The notes beneath the pieces are model-generated. The model searched no databases. It was not told the DNA's origin and saw only the letters and a program-made list of their open reading frames with translations. The position numbers and the translations under genes were made by a program. 64,000 nucleotides of DNA, taken from assembly GCF_900964775.1 (NCBI RefSeq), contig NC_041808.1:40770411-40834410 (forward strand), given 5' to 3'. This DNA comes from Scleropages formosus (Eukaryota; Chordata; Actinopteri; Osteoglossiformes; Osteoglossidae). Within the stretch, counting starts at the first letter, position 1. Each line of letters begins with the position of its first letter. This document shows positions 1 to 10,307 of the stretch, in pieces.

Positions 1-32
1 ACAAACACATACGCACACAGAGTCTGAAACCA

Positions 33-360
33 GTGGCTCAGCAAGTAGCACTGCTGCCTCATAGTGCCTGGGTGGTGCAAGAGGATGTGGGTTCAATCCC
101 AACTCAGTCTGTGTGGAGTTTGCATGTTCTCCCTGTGTCTGTGTGGGTTTCCTCCCACAGTCCAAACATGTTGCTCAGGTTCCCTCATAGTGTGTGAGTG
201 TGTTCCACTGATGCATGGATGAGTGACCCAGTGTAAGTAGTGTATCTAGCAGTGTAAGTCACCTTGGTGAATAAGGTGTGTGGGCTGATAACACTACATA
301 GAGTTCATTGGAAGTTGCTTTGGAAAAAACATCTGCTAAATAAATAAATGTAAATGTAAA
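33..360 (+). repeat. V-SINE/DANA-like SINE
   Basis: A tRNA-related SINE. A promoter-like head (GGTTCAATCCC, box B-like) is followed by the conserved fish SINE core TGTGTGGAGTTTGCATGTTC and the TTTCCTCCCACAGTCC block. It ends in a tail, AAATAAATAAATGTAAATG, that is the reverse complement of the LINE 3' end seen at 29.6 kb. A second copy in opposite orientation lies at 45.62-45.97 kb and a diverged partial copy at 24.4-24.6 kb. Family naming is from memory of zebrafish DANA and V-SINEs. Confidence 0.75.
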
Positions 361-399
361 CTGCCTGCACTAAGTGGCATTGTGGTGAGCTGGAACCAA

Positions 400-550
400 A
401 CCTGACAAGAGAGGGTGCAGGGCTGGAGGGGGAGGGGACACACCCAGCAAGTCATGCCAGTGTACTGCAAGGCTCCCCAAGCAGGGCCTGAACCCCAGAT
501 CCACCAGAGAGCAGGCCCTGGCCAAACCTGTTGCACCACCATGCACCCCC
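400..550 (-). repeat. Diverged (TG)-tailed tRNA-derived SINE, truncated
   Basis: An older, degraded copy of the window's commonest SINE (here called SINE-A), next to the younger copy at 566-748. It keeps the GGGGACACACCCAG block and the region matching box B, but lacks the distal tail. The two are tandem and in the same orientation. Confidence 0.65.
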
Positions 551-565
551 CTGAATTTGTAATTA

Positions 566-748
566 CACATTTCAGAATCACTTGTCCCATACAGGGTCGC
601 GGGGAACCGGAGCCTAACCCGACAACACAGGGCGTAAGGCCAGAGGGGGACACACCCAGGATGGGACGCCAGTCTGCCGCAAGGCACCCCAAGCGGGACT
701 CGAACCCCAGACCCACTAGAGAGCAGGACTGCGCCACCGCACCCCCTC
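566..748 (-). repeat. SINE-A copy
   Basis: Reads on the minus strand as a tRNA-like head, with box A-like TGGCGCAGT and box B-like GGTTCGAGTCC in better copies, then the ACTGGCGTCCCGTCCTGGG body and the end block before the (TG)n tail. It directly abuts the unique block at 755-940. The SINE at 7580-7793 abuts the paralogous block at 7805 in the same orientation, so this insertion probably predates the duplication. Confidence 0.85.
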
Positions 749-754
749 TAATTT

Positions 755-940
755 GTACTTAATAATAGTAAATTATGTATAGTTTGTGGTCATTGCCACC
801 CAGTGGCCCATAAAATGTCATGCAGTGCAGGGTTAGTAGTGCTGTAGACCTTATATGACACTGTACTCCTTTCACAGCCTTTATTAGAGTGACATCCTCT
901 GACCAGTGGTATTACTGCACTGTAATTCAGAGCTCACCTT
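755..940. repeat. Duplicated block p, copy 1
   Basis: Non-coding block whose sequence recurs at about 7805-8225, including CCACCCAGTG near 808 and GAGTGACATCCTCTG near 888. In the second copy a SINE-A (7941-8150) splits the block. It is part of the duplicated V-region landscape. Confidence 0.7.
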
Positions 941-1141
941 GAAGTAAATTAATTTCTTTCCATTTACATTGATTCAGATACTACAGCGCATTACAAAAAC
1001 CAAATGGAAGTTGGAAGTGTATAACTGTTGATTTGCTCTCCAGATGATTCATCAAAACAATAAAAAATTTAAATTCATTTTTTTCCTGTATTCTTTAAAC
1101 ATTTCAAGCAAGTTTAGAATTTATTAAAATTAATTAATTGC

Positions 1142-1324
1142 GAGGGGGTGCGGTGGCGCAGTGGATTGGACCACAGTCCTGTTGTCCGGTGGTTCTGGGG
1201 TTTGAGTCCCGCTTGGGGTGCCCTGTGACGGACCAGCGTCCCATCCTGGGTGTGTCCCCGCGCCCTGTGCTGCCGGGTAGGCTCCGGTTCCCCATGACCC
1301 CGTATGGGACAAGCGGTTCTGAAA

Positions 1325-1361
<37 letters not shown>

Positions 1362-1613
1362 GTCAATGTAAAAAATTGTAAGTCCCTTAGTATACTGATT
1401 GAACATTATGGGGGCACGGTGGCGCAGTGGGTTGGACCGGGTCCTGCTCGCCAGTGGGTCTGGGGTTCGAGTCCCGCTTGGGGTGCCTTGCAACGGACTG
1501 GCGTCCCGTCCTGGGTGTGTCTCCTCCCCCTCTGGCCTTACGCCCTGTGTTGTCGGGTAGGCTCCGGTTACCCGTGACCCTGTATGGGATAAGCGGTTCT
1601 GAAAATGTGTGTG
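1142..1613 (+). repeat. Composite of two SINE-A copies inside one target-site duplication
   Basis: SINE-A at 1142-1357 with (TG)n, a spacer at about 1358-1408, and SINE-A at 1409-1613. The 11-bp direct repeat TAATTAATTGC lies at 1131-1141 and 1614-1624, flanking the whole pair. No matching repeat flanks either single SINE. The spacer (AGTCCCTTAGTATACTGA) also occurs near 2413, where no SINE follows it. This supports the pair having inserted as one unit. Confidence 0.75.
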
Positions 1614-1624
1614 TAATTAATTGC

Positions 1625-2399
1625 AAAGAAAGGATTTCTTAAGGTTTAAAGCAGCAATAAATGCATATTAAATACTTTTTTCAAGCATTGAAATAGAAAA
1701 GTTTTTTATGTAATATTGATACATTAACAGGTGTCTAAACAGACTGTGAGTAGGAGAAGTGTAGTGGTTAGGGCTGCTGCATTTGAATCTATTAAGTTAC
1801 CAGTTTGATTCACATGTCAGGTTGTAGTAACTGTTAGCAACGGATTTACCTTGCAGGAGACACTGCCAGCATTAACTGCAGAGACACAGGGAACATGTTT
1901 GTGCTGAAGCTGAACTGGTGTGAAGATCTATGAGTGTCTCCTGCTGGGGTCTGTGTCCATCACTGGTATTTAAGAGTCAGGACTAAGTCAGGTTTGCATA
2001 CACTGGGGGTGTGGTACTATAGTAACTGTGTGTAAATTACATGTATAAAGGAGGAAACTTTACTTACTGTGCTGCTGGACTGTAGACAGGACTGCACTAA
2101 AGAATGAACTTAGCCATCTGATGAAACAGTATTATCATTTTGGGGATTTTAACTAATGTTCTGTGTCCATATGTGTTTTGTCTTACCAGACTGATCAGGA
2201 CTCTCAAACAATGCAGAATTTGTTTGACTTAAAAATTTAACCCACCACTGGGTTGATTCCATCAAAATGTAATGCATCTTCTCTGAAAATACAGAAAGAT
2301 ATTTCTCTTAATGTAATGCACAAGGTGTATTTTTGCTGAGATGTACGTTGCTTTGGAGAAAAGCATCTGCTAAATGAATAAATGTAATTGTAATGTCAA
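1625..2399. other. Non-coding stretch with weak SINE remnants
   Basis: No convincing coding exon. A SINE tail-like segment (CTGCTAAATGAATAAATG) lies near 2340-2395, and a weak tRNA-like head near 1760-1850. I looked for a D or J segment around 1990-2040 and could not support one. Confidence 0.5.
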
Positions 2400-2829
2400 T
2401 GTAAAAAATTCTAAGTCCCTTAGTATACTGACTGAACATTATACAGTACATAGCCTTGGACAAAGGCATCCCATAAATAAATAAATATAAGGTTAATTTT
2501 TCATTACTTGAGTTGTTTTAATGGTTTCTTGTTGGTCATCAGTGTTGTGGACCGTCAATGTATTATGTGTTCATAGATTTCAACAAAGTTGTCATTATTT
2601 TTTCATTTTCTTCAAAAGGTATTAACCATCCTTGTACTGGATAAGCTGGCCATAGAATGAATGAACGGATGGGGAGATGGATTCATTGCTGGATTCATTG
2701 ACTAAGTGCATTGCATACATCAGTGTTCACATTTGGCCATAAGCAAAGGTAAAATTATTCAAGTGAAGTGAAGCAGAATGATCTGACAGAACAAATTATT
2801 ATGTCAACCAACACTAAATTAAACATTCA
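2400..2829. repeat. Duplicated block q, copy 1
   Basis: About 430 bp strongly similar to 11747-12171, with shared runs such as GGATAAGCTGGCCAT and CAGAACAAATTATTATG. Similarity stops at 2829, where a Ty3/gypsy fossil begins. In copy 2 the sequence continues without it. Confidence 0.85.
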
Positions 2830-2837
2830 TACACCAA

Positions 2838-4130
2838 AAGGGTTATATACCTACAATCAGCTACTGTATGGGTTGCTAGTGCACCAGCCATTGTTCAGAA
2901 AATCATGGATAAAGTACTACAGGGCATGGATGGTGTAATATGTTATTTGGATGATATCTTGATCACAGGAAGTGACACTGAAAAGCATATGAAAGCTTTA
3001 GAAGTTCTAAAGAGGCTACAAGCATATAATCTGAGACAGACAACATAAAGGTCCTTTGTTCAGAATAACGTCTCTCACTTAGGGCATGTCATTGATGTAG
3101 AGGGTTTTCACCCCATGAAAGAAAAAACTGATGCAATTGAAAAGGTTGCTGCTCCCACAAATGTGACAGAATTTAGGTCTTTCTTAGCCCTGCTGAATTA
3201 TTATGGCAAGTTCATTCCTAATCTTTCCACCATCATACAGCCCATGACAGAATCTCCCACAGAATGAGTGATGGTTGTGAATGACCTATCACCTTTGCCT
3301 CAAGGATGCTGACAAAAAATGAGAGAAATTACTCCTAAACTGAAAAAAAAGGCTTTAGGACTATTATTTGGAGTAATGAAATTCCATGATTATCTGCTTG
3401 GTAGACAGTTTACGTTAGTAACAGATCATAAGCCACTGCTGAAAATTCTAGGTCTTAAAATGGGGGTACCTACCCTCACTGCAGCTAGGATGCAGAGATG
3501 AAATCCAGTGCAAGAGATCAGAACAGCATGGAAATGCTGATGCCTTATCAGCACCACCCATGAACGATGACAACTCTCTTACGTCCAGTCCAGTATATAG
3601 AGTGTCTTATCTTGAAGAATTACTTGTCACTCCAACTGGCACAAGAAACGGAGACTGACCCTGTGCTTAGAAGGGTTAAGGAATATGTAATGTGTGGTTG
3701 GCCACAGCATACATCTGAAGAAGCACTTAAGCCATACTTTTCAAATAAATTTGAACTTTCCATGGAAAAGTTCAGTGGTTACCTTCTTTGGGGGTACTGT
3801 GCAGTAATACATGAAAAATTACATGACAGACTATTGGAGGAACTTCATGACAATCACTGCGGTATGGTAAGGATGGAATTTTTTCTGGTGACCTGCTCTT
3901 AATGTGAACATTGAAAATGTAGTTAGTCAGTGTGACATGTGTCAGCAGCAGCATAACATGCCTGCTCCTGTTCCTGTACATACGTGGAAATGGTCATCGG
4001 GACCCTGGGAGCGAATCCACTTACATTTTGCTGAGGATCACCAGCAGTTGTTTCTGGTGATGATGGATGCTTATGCTAGATGGCCCAAGATTATTCCTAT
4101 GCAATCAATTACTTCAGCAAGTATTTTTTA
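2838..4130 (+). mobile_element. Ty3/gypsy-type retrotransposon pol fossil (broken)
   Basis: A partial pol region of an LTR retrotransposon. In order it shows reverse transcriptase (YLDD at 2944-2955, then an FRSFLALLNYYGKFIPN-like segment), RNase H (TLVTDHKPLLKILG near 3413-3454), an integrase zinc-binding part (CDMCQQQH near 3930) and the start of the integrase core (MMDAYARWPKIIP near 4060). No gag, env or LTR is recognised beside it. It is broken with several breaks and looks old. It lies between blocks q and r, which in the second copy are separated by unrelated sequence, so it probably inserted into this copy only. Confidence 0.85.
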
Positions 4131-4139
4131 ATATCCACA

Positions 4140-4270
4140 GATATGTGCAGCTGAGATGTGCATCATACTGTACATCAAGGTCATATGTTGAGTGTGGTGT
4201 TTCAAAATTCACTCCTGTGCGCCTGGAACTACACTGAAGAAATTTTTTCTGTTTTTTATGTCGTGCACCT
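4140..4270. repeat. Duplicated block r, copy 1
   Basis: Shares GCAGCTGAGATGTGCATCA and following sequence with about 12410-12555. Similarity is weaker than block q. Together q and r bracket the gypsy fossil here and a 240-bp unrelated segment in the other copy. Confidence 0.6.
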
Positions 4271-4667
4271 GTGATTGAGACACTATGGAGAACCGAGATA
4301 CACAAGATGAGTATGAAACTAACGTTAATACCATGCCTGAGAGGTGTAGTTTGAGGAGCACCAAAAGTCAAGAAAACAGTCATAATTGTAGCAGCACAAT
4401 CATGTCCATGTATGCAATACAAACTATAACCTTTGTGAGTGGGTGAGTGGTTCAGCACAGGGCAGGAGACAGGATGTACCTGATGGACACCTCCTAATGA
4501 AAAGCCTTACAAGAAAGAAAAATTCAGAAAACCTGACAAAACAGTAAACAGTTAATTGAGGTAATTCAGTGTATTACACTGTCATAACCATGATTCACTG
4601 TGTTGGAAAGAAAGGTTACACGTATAACAGCTATGGTATATAAATTACATTACATTATTTCCTTTCA

Positions 4668-4878
4668 GGGGGTGTGGTGGCGCGGTGGCGCAGTGGCGCA
4701 GTGGGTTGGGCTGGGTTCTGCTCTTCAGTGGGTCTGTGGTTCGAGTCCAGCTTGGGGTGCCTTGTGACGGACTGGTGTCCTGTCCTGGGTGTGTCCCCTC
4801 CCCCTCTGGCCTTACGCCCTGTGTTGCCGGGTAGGCTCCGGTTCCCTGTGACCCCCTATGGGACAAGCGGTTCTGAAA

Positions 4879-4959
<81 letters not shown>

Positions 4960-4978
4960 TTTGTTTGTTTGTTTGTTT
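4668..4978 (+). repeat. SINE-A with triplicated box A region and long (TG)n/(TTTG)n tail
   Basis: Full SINE-A whose head carries the 8-bp unit GTGGCGCA/G three times before GTGGGTTGG; other copies have it once. The tail is about 38 TG units (roughly 4880-4955), then about six TTTG units. Slippage probably made both expansions. Confidence 0.85.
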
Positions 4979-4979
4979 T

Positions 4980-6110
4980 CCTTCGCATGATAATGAAGTT
5001 ACACTGAGAGAAACGCAGACGGTAGACGAAGGAGTTGTCTCCCTCAGTCGGGGAAAGTGACATATAATAAATGTATAGCGTACTCATACATAATATATAT
5101 ATAATATCTATATACTATAGGTGCACAGTCATCTGCAGTTCAGAGATCCTCAGTGGCAGTTCTGTGCTTCATTTCATGCAATTTCTTTTCCTATACTGTA
5201 GTCTTACATCTATTATCTCTTCTTCAGTTACAACTCTTTTACAGCTCTTTAGTCTTTGCTAATAATATTTTTGCTGTATCTTAGTTCTGAAGATACCTGG
5301 TCCTGCCTGAATGTTATAAAGATAAAATCATCTTCTGGAAGATTGGGCCGATGATTGATTTCTGTTACAAACAATGCAACATCTTTAGGAAATTACATGA
5401 TATTTCATTTGAAGAATATAAAATGTGGTTATTGGAAGTTTATTGTGAGAATCTGAGGGACAAACATTACAAATTAAGCCATGCTTTATATATAAAGGGT
5501 AATAAGATCTGATGTGTTCAAGATGAGAATTAGTGGGTGATGATTTTAGGGTTCTCTGGATAACAGTGATAAGAGAAGCCATGCGAGGATATCATTATTA
5601 TTTAAGGAATCAAACAAATCGAGAATATAAGAGGACCAAGAATCACTTCTCTTCTCCCTTATTTACTGATGTGTTGTACTGTACATCTTGGACTTGAAAT
5701 GCTTTCCTTTCTGTGAAACAGTGACGCTCCCACTGGTTTCCGCTGTTCTTGTTCACCGCAAACACACACTCTTGTCGTTCTGCATCTGTTGCACAATAAT
5801 ACACCAGTGTGTTTAACTGTGAGGACCAGAAGTTCCCTTCATCTTCTCGGACAGCGTCAACTTCAGCCTCCATCCATTATGTTCAGCTTTTTGTTGAAAC
5901 TTGGATTTTCTACTAACAGCAAACCTTTAGTTCATTTGTTCTGGGAAAATTAGACAGACCAGTTATCTGAGCAGATAATTCACAAGGTGATTAATACAGC
6001 TCTGTATTAGATTGACACCAGAAACATTTATATCTCATCAAATCCATGTGGTTTGAACAGCAGTAGTTATAATTCCTCATAAAATAAGGTAAAGTGGTCA
6101 TCATTACACA
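4980..6110. other. Non-coding spacer 3' of V segment 1
   Basis: AT-rich with no supported gene. On the minus strand near 5770-5790 there is a short phrase resembling the end of a V framework 3 (VYYCA), but no other framework residues or clear recombination signal are visible around it. Confidence 0.45.
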
Positions 6111-6210
6111 GGAGTGGACTATTTCTAGAACAGTTCTATATGGACAAGAAGAACAAGAGAGTGCTGCAGAGACACACATCAGTGACCCTCAGTGAGAGAT
6201 GAAGTGGAGC

Positions 6211-6248
6211 AGTTATTGTACAGCCCTGCAGTGTCTCCACTCACTGTG
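6211..6248 (-). promoter_or_regulatory. Recombination signal sequence of V segment 1
   Basis: On the minus strand the coding end is followed directly by heptamer CACAGTG (6242-6248), a 22-bp spacer (6220-6241) and nonamer-like ACAATAACT (6211-6219). This is the 23-type signal expected for heavy-chain V segments, with the spacer one base short. The 9.8 kb segment has the same arrangement. Confidence 0.85.
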
Positions 6249-6681
6249 TCTTTCGCACAGTAATAAACTGCAGTGTCTTCGTCCTTCAAGTTGTTCATCT
6301 GTAAATACAGCTGGTTCTTGTTGTTGTCTCTGGAGATGGTGAATCTGCCTTTAAACGAGCTGCCATAGTAGGTGCTACTGCCACTGCCACTGCTAATCCA
6401 AGCAATCCATTCCAGTGGCTTCCCAGGAGGCTGTCGGATCCAGGCCATGTAATAGCTACTGAAAGTGAAGCCAGAGGCTGTACAGGTGAGTCGATGAGAT
6501 TCTCCAGGCTTTTTAACTGCTGCTTCAGACTGAGTCAGTGTCTGACCAGTAGCACCTGTGGAAAGAAAAAAGACATTAAACTTCCATCTCAGTACTCAAG
6601 AGCAGACACAGCTTATATGTGTCATTAAAATGTACCTGTTAAGCATGTTGTCATTATGAGGAAAGCAGTAAAGAAGGTCAT
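6249..6681 (-). CDS. Immunoglobulin heavy-chain V segment (intact)
   Basis: Germline VH segment on the minus strand. The leader exon is 6636-6681, starts at ATG 6681 and reads [16 protein letters not shown], a hydrophobic signal peptide. After an 80-bp intron with GT and AG ends, the V exon is 6249-6555. It carries all landmarks: LTC (first cysteine), [14 protein letters not shown] (framework 2 tryptophan), [19 protein letters not shown] and [11 protein letters not shown] (second cysteine). The frame is open throughout and runs into a recombination signal. An octamer/TATA promoter lies upstream. It encodes the variable domain of B-cell receptor and antibody heavy chains after joining to D and J segments, none of which I found in the window. 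It is closely related to the pseudogene at 9798-10226. Confidence 0.93.
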
Positions 6682-6762
6682 TGTGGATGTGTGTGACTGT
6701 GGTAAAATGTCAGTTAAAGCAGCCAGAACTCGGCGTTTGTTCCCTCTTTGCTCAATGCACAG

Positions 6763-6795
6763 ATATAAATGTAGAAGGAAGAGCTCAGTTTGCAT
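6763..6795 (-). promoter_or_regulatory. Octamer and TATA-like promoter of V segment 1
   Basis: Minus-strand ATGCAAAC (6788-6795) matches the immunoglobulin octamer ATGCAAAT at seven of eight bases. ATTTATAT (6763-6770) lies 17 bp downstream of it and about 80 bp upstream of the start codon. This spacing is typical of V promoters bound by OCT1/OCT2 with OCA-B. Confidence 0.8.
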
Positions 6796-7100
6796 GAACT
6801 CCTCCCTCTGACTGGACAGGTGACACTCAGTTTAAAAGGAGGATTCAGAGCTGTAGGCAGGTCCACATGGAAGGTCTCACAGCAGGCACTTCATCCTCAT
6901 TGTACTTCATCATCACTGTCACATGGATATAATATACTGTCCAGATGGTTCGACTGTATCCTTATACTGACCTCCAAGGTAGTAGCCTCACCAGCCTGTC
7001 TCCAAATATGACTACTAGTCCCCTACAATAGGGTCCAGACCACTACGACCCTGCCTTTAGATAGGCGGTTATGGATAGTGATTGAGTATCAGCATATAAT
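6796..7100. repeat. Duplicated upstream flank of V segment 1
   Basis: The flank above the promoter closely matches 10341-11010 above the V pseudogene, including the TCACAGCAGGCACTTCATCC run. In the second copy it is interrupted by a SINE-A at 10584-10850. The distal part, with GGTCCAGACCACTACGACCC, resembles the 3' body of an old fish SINE. Confidence 0.8.
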
Positions 7101-7579
7101 ACATTCTTAATTAAGATCATTAATGCTTACTAATTATGAACAAAATTATTGAGTCAATTGTGCATCATAATTATGAATTTGAAATTAATAATAGTTAAAG
7201 TTTTCCAGTACCATGTACATGTATCATGAAAATCTTCCTGAATGCTTCTCCACGGACTATGGGCAAAGACAATAGAAATACTGCACAAACAAAAGAATGA
7301 CAATGACAGTGAGTAGTGCAACAGCAATAGCAATAAATAATGGTAACAGTACTAACAATAATGCCAGTTGACAATCAGAGAACTCAGAACGAGAGGATGA
7401 GAATGAGAATGCTTAAAGTGGCAGTGTAATTTACCAATGTGCTTGGGTGGAGCAGTCCAACTCTAGTTTGAAAGGCAGCACAATGGTTAGTGTTGTACAT
7501 TTTTACAGCAGCGCGGTAAAAGCTGTTCCTGTACCTATCTGTGCGGGTTCGAATAGACCTAAGCCGTTTTACGGCTGGT
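7101..7579. other. Non-coding spacer with an old SINE head
   Basis: AT-rich, no gene seen. A diverged tRNA-like SINE head (GGCAGCACAATGGTTAG, then GCGGGTTCGAATAG) lies near 7470-7558. Confidence 0.5.
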
Positions 7580-7793
7580 ACACACACACACATTTTCAGA
7601 ACCGCATGCCCCATACGGGGTCACGGGGAACCGGAGCCTAAACCGGCAACTCAGGGCGTAAGGCCGGAGGGGGAGGGGACACACCCAGGACGGGACGCCA
7701 GTCCGCCGCAAGGCACCCCAAGCGGGACTCGAACCCCAGACCCACCGGAGAACAGGACTGCGGTCCAACCCACTGCGCCACTGCGCCCCCTCC
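7580..7793 (-). repeat. SINE-A copy
   Basis: Well-preserved SINE-A on the minus strand, with a short (CA)n run at its low end and box B-like GGTTCGAGTCC on the minus strand near 7725. It is followed by duplicated block p (7805 on), matching the SINE plus block arrangement at 566-940. Confidence 0.9.
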
Positions 7794-7940
7794 TTACAGA
7801 TGGTATTGAAGAGAAAATAGTAAATTATGTATAATTCTTGGTCATTCCCACCCAGTGAGCCATAAAATGTAATGCAATACCTGGTCAGGAAATACAGCTC
7901 AGTGCTGTAGCTAATAAGAAAGACACTGTTCTTTGCTTAA

Positions 7941-8150
7941 GTGGGTGTGATGGTGCAGCTGATTTGGCCTGTGCTGCTTTCTGGTGGGTCTTGGGTTTGA
8001 GTCCCAGTTGGAGTGCCATGTGATGGAATGGTGTCCCATCCTGGGTGTGCCTCCAGCCCCATGCCCTTCGCTGCCAGGCTAGGCCCCGGCTTGCCACATC
8101 TCCACATGGGACAAGTGGTTTCAGTCAAAGTGTGAGAGTGTGTGTGAGTG
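7941..8150 (+). repeat. Diverged SINE-A subfamily copy inside block p
   Basis: Has the same layout as SINE-A but with head GTGATGGTGCAGCTGATTTGG and a GTCAAAGTGTGAGAGTG tail. Similar variants at 10584 and 63634 (CAGGTTTGGC or CTGGTTTGGC in the head) suggest a second subfamily. It splits duplicated block p. Confidence 0.75.
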
Positions 8151-8245
8151 TCTGCATGTCTGTTCCACTCACAGTCTTTATTAGAGTGACATCCTCTGGC
8201 CAATGATAGTACTGCACTGAAATTCCCTCATGAACAAGTGAATAA

Positions 8246-8482
8246 ATACACACACACACACACACACACACACCATCTGAAACCGCTTGTCCCATACAGA
8301 GTCGCGGGAAGCTGGAGCCTAACCCGGCAACAGAGGGCATAAGGCTAGAGGGGGAGGGGACACACCCAGGACAGGACGCCAATCTGTCACAAGGCACCCC
8401 AAGCAGGACTTGAACCCCAGACCCACCAGAGAGCAGGACACGGTCAAACCTAGTGCGCTAGTGCGCCACTGCGCCCCCCACC
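8246..8482 (-). repeat. SINE-A copy with (CA)n tail
   Basis: Minus-strand SINE-A. The (CA)n run at 8248-8272 is its (TG)n tail, and the tRNA-like head ends near 8482. Confidence 0.88.
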
Positions 8483-9278
8483 AGCGAAATGCATCTATTT
8501 TCAAAATATAATTAAAATATAATTACAAGTTTTGAAACTGTAGAATAACAAAGTATAGACAGGTTCTGACAGAAGAAAAGCTTTCATTCTGGAGAAAGTG
8601 TTTGCATCAAACATCACACTCTCCTATGGGGTTCATTCAATTCGAGTGAAATAGATCTATTTTCAAAATATAATTCCTGTTGGTCCATGAGGTATGATGT
8701 CAATACCTGTCACAGACATCAGCAGGGTAGATAGTACACAGTACACAAGTATGTTGAGGAAGGCATCCTGCAGGCACACATCTGTGTGAAAAATAAAACT
8801 GTTCTGGGAAGCTTGTGTGTACTATTCCAATTTTTCTAACATTATTACTGATAAATTACATTTTGTTATATTTTATATGAAATTTTGCTGATATACGGTT
8901 TTCAAAGTGTTTCTCTCCCAGATTGCTTATTATGTCAGAACTGGTAATAAAGAAGTGTTTGACGAATACAATAGAAATAACGTGGAATTATTGCTAACAC
9001 AAATTATTATACAAAAAGTCAAACAAAATAAACTTTAAATTCTTAAATTAAATGTTACAAAATGGAATTCTTAACATGAATGCAGTGAAACAGACTTTAC
9101 AAAAGGCCACTGACACAGTAGAGGTGAAGCTAAATACCTACAAAATGGCATGAAGAAAAGTTTCTGAAATCAAACTGGGAGCACATGTGATGTTGAAAGG
9201 ATGTCTTTTCCACAGCATGTGAGCTCAGAAATAAAATGTGGAGTGGAATTCTATTATTACAAATCTGCTTTGATGAAG
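8483..9278. other. Spacer without recognised genes
   Basis: AT-rich sequence with no long coding frame, no splice-supported exon and no named repeat that I can recognise. Confidence 0.5.
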
Positions 9279-9489
9279 GGGGGCATGGTGGCGCAGTGGG
9301 TTGGACCGGGTCCTGCTCTCCAGTGGGTCTGGGGTTCGAGTCCCGTTTGGGGTGCCTTGCGATGGACTGGCGTCCTGTCCTGGCTGTGTCCCCTCCCCCT
9401 CCGGCCTTGCGCCCTGTGTTGCCAGGTAGGCTCCGGTTCCCTGCGACCCCGTATGGGACAAGCGGTTCAGAAAATGTGTGCGTGTGTGT
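9279..9489 (+). repeat. SINE-A copy with target-site duplication
   Basis: Complete SINE-A flanked by TTTGATGAAG (9269-9278) and TTTGATTAAG (9490-9499), a 10-bp target-site duplication with one difference. The tail is short and impure. Confidence 0.9.
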
Positions 9490-9759
9490 TTTGATTAAGC
9501 TGAAAAGTAGGGTGGTTTATTCAGTGGGCTCAAAAAAAGAAGCCAGAAGGAAGAAATTATCTTCACCTCAACATTTTTTTTATGAAAAACAGAAATTAAT
9601 CTACTGTACTGAAATATTTATCTTCCAAGCGGCTCATATTTTTTTTTAGTTGACTAGAGCAGATACCATTTTCAGCTAGTTCTACGATGTGGACAAGAAG
9701 TACAAGACAGTGCTGCAGAGACACACTTGAGTGCCTCTCAGTGTGAGATGTACTGGAGC

Positions 9760-9797
9760 AGTTATTGTACAGCCCTGCAGTGTCTCCACTCACTGTG
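9760..9797 (-). promoter_or_regulatory. Recombination signal sequence of V pseudogene
   Basis: Heptamer CACAGTG (9791-9797), a 22-bp spacer and nonamer-like ACAATAACT (9760-9768) on the minus strand. It matches the signal of the intact segment. Confidence 0.85.
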
Positions 9798-10226
9798 TCT
9801 GTCCCACAGTAATAAACTGCAGTGTCTTCGTCCTTCAAGTTGTTCATCTGTAAATACAGCTGGTTCTTGTTGTTGTCTCTGGAGATGGTGAATCTGCCTT
9901 TAAAAGAGCTGCCATACTCTATGTCACTACTGTCATCACTAATATAACCAATCCATTCCAGTGGCTTCCCAGGAGGCTGTCGGATCCAGCTCATAGCATA
10001 GCTACTGAAAGTGAATCAGGGAATGTACAGGTGAGTCGATGAGATTCTCCAGGCTTTTTAACTGCTGCTTCAGACTGAGTCAGTGTCTGACCAGTAACAC
10101 CTGTGGAAAGAAAATGAACATTAAACCTCCATCTCAGTACTCAAGAGCAGACGCAGCTTATATGTGTCATTAAAATGTACCTGTTAAGCATGTTGTCATT
10201 ATGAGGAGAGCAGTAAAGAAGGTCAT
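9798..10226 (-). pseudogene. Immunoglobulin heavy-chain V pseudogene
   Basis: Paralogue of the intact V segment. The leader exon is 10181-10226 (46 bp) and the V exon 9798-10100, with intact GT and AG splice sites, promoter and recombination signal. Framework 2 ([17 protein letters not shown]), framework 3 ([16 protein letters not shown]) and DEDTAVYYC are conserved. Between the first cysteine and CDR1, around 10009-10024, it is one base shorter than the intact copy, so the leader and framework 1 frame does not continue into framework 2. CDR2 is also one codon shorter. Apart from the frame break it looks recent. It could still donate sequence by gene conversion, but that is inference. Confidence 0.85.
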
Positions 10227-10307
10227 TGTGGATGTGTGTGATTGTGGTAAAATGTCAGTTAAAGCAGCCAGGACTCGGCGTTTGTTCCCTCTTTGCTCAG
10301 TGCACAG

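Noticed and set aside
1142-1200. Possible functional tRNA genes at SINE heads
   Set aside because: Box A- and box B-like motifs are present, but the acceptor arms do not pair and the sequence continues into the SINE body.
336-1640. Frames of 70-140 codons on both strands near the left edge
   Set aside because: They translate SINE-A copies; the same peptides recur wherever a SINE-A occurs (4.7, 7.6, 9.3, 53.1, 63.6 kb).
1990-2040. Possible D segment (GGTACTATAGTAAC)
   Set aside because: It resembles a D core, but neither side shows a heptamer-12-nonamer signal.
5640-5873. Minus-strand frame with a VYYCAT phrase, possible third V segment
   Set aside because: Only the end-of-framework-3 phrase matches. 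No framework 1 or 2, leader, octamer or clear recombination signal could be found around it.
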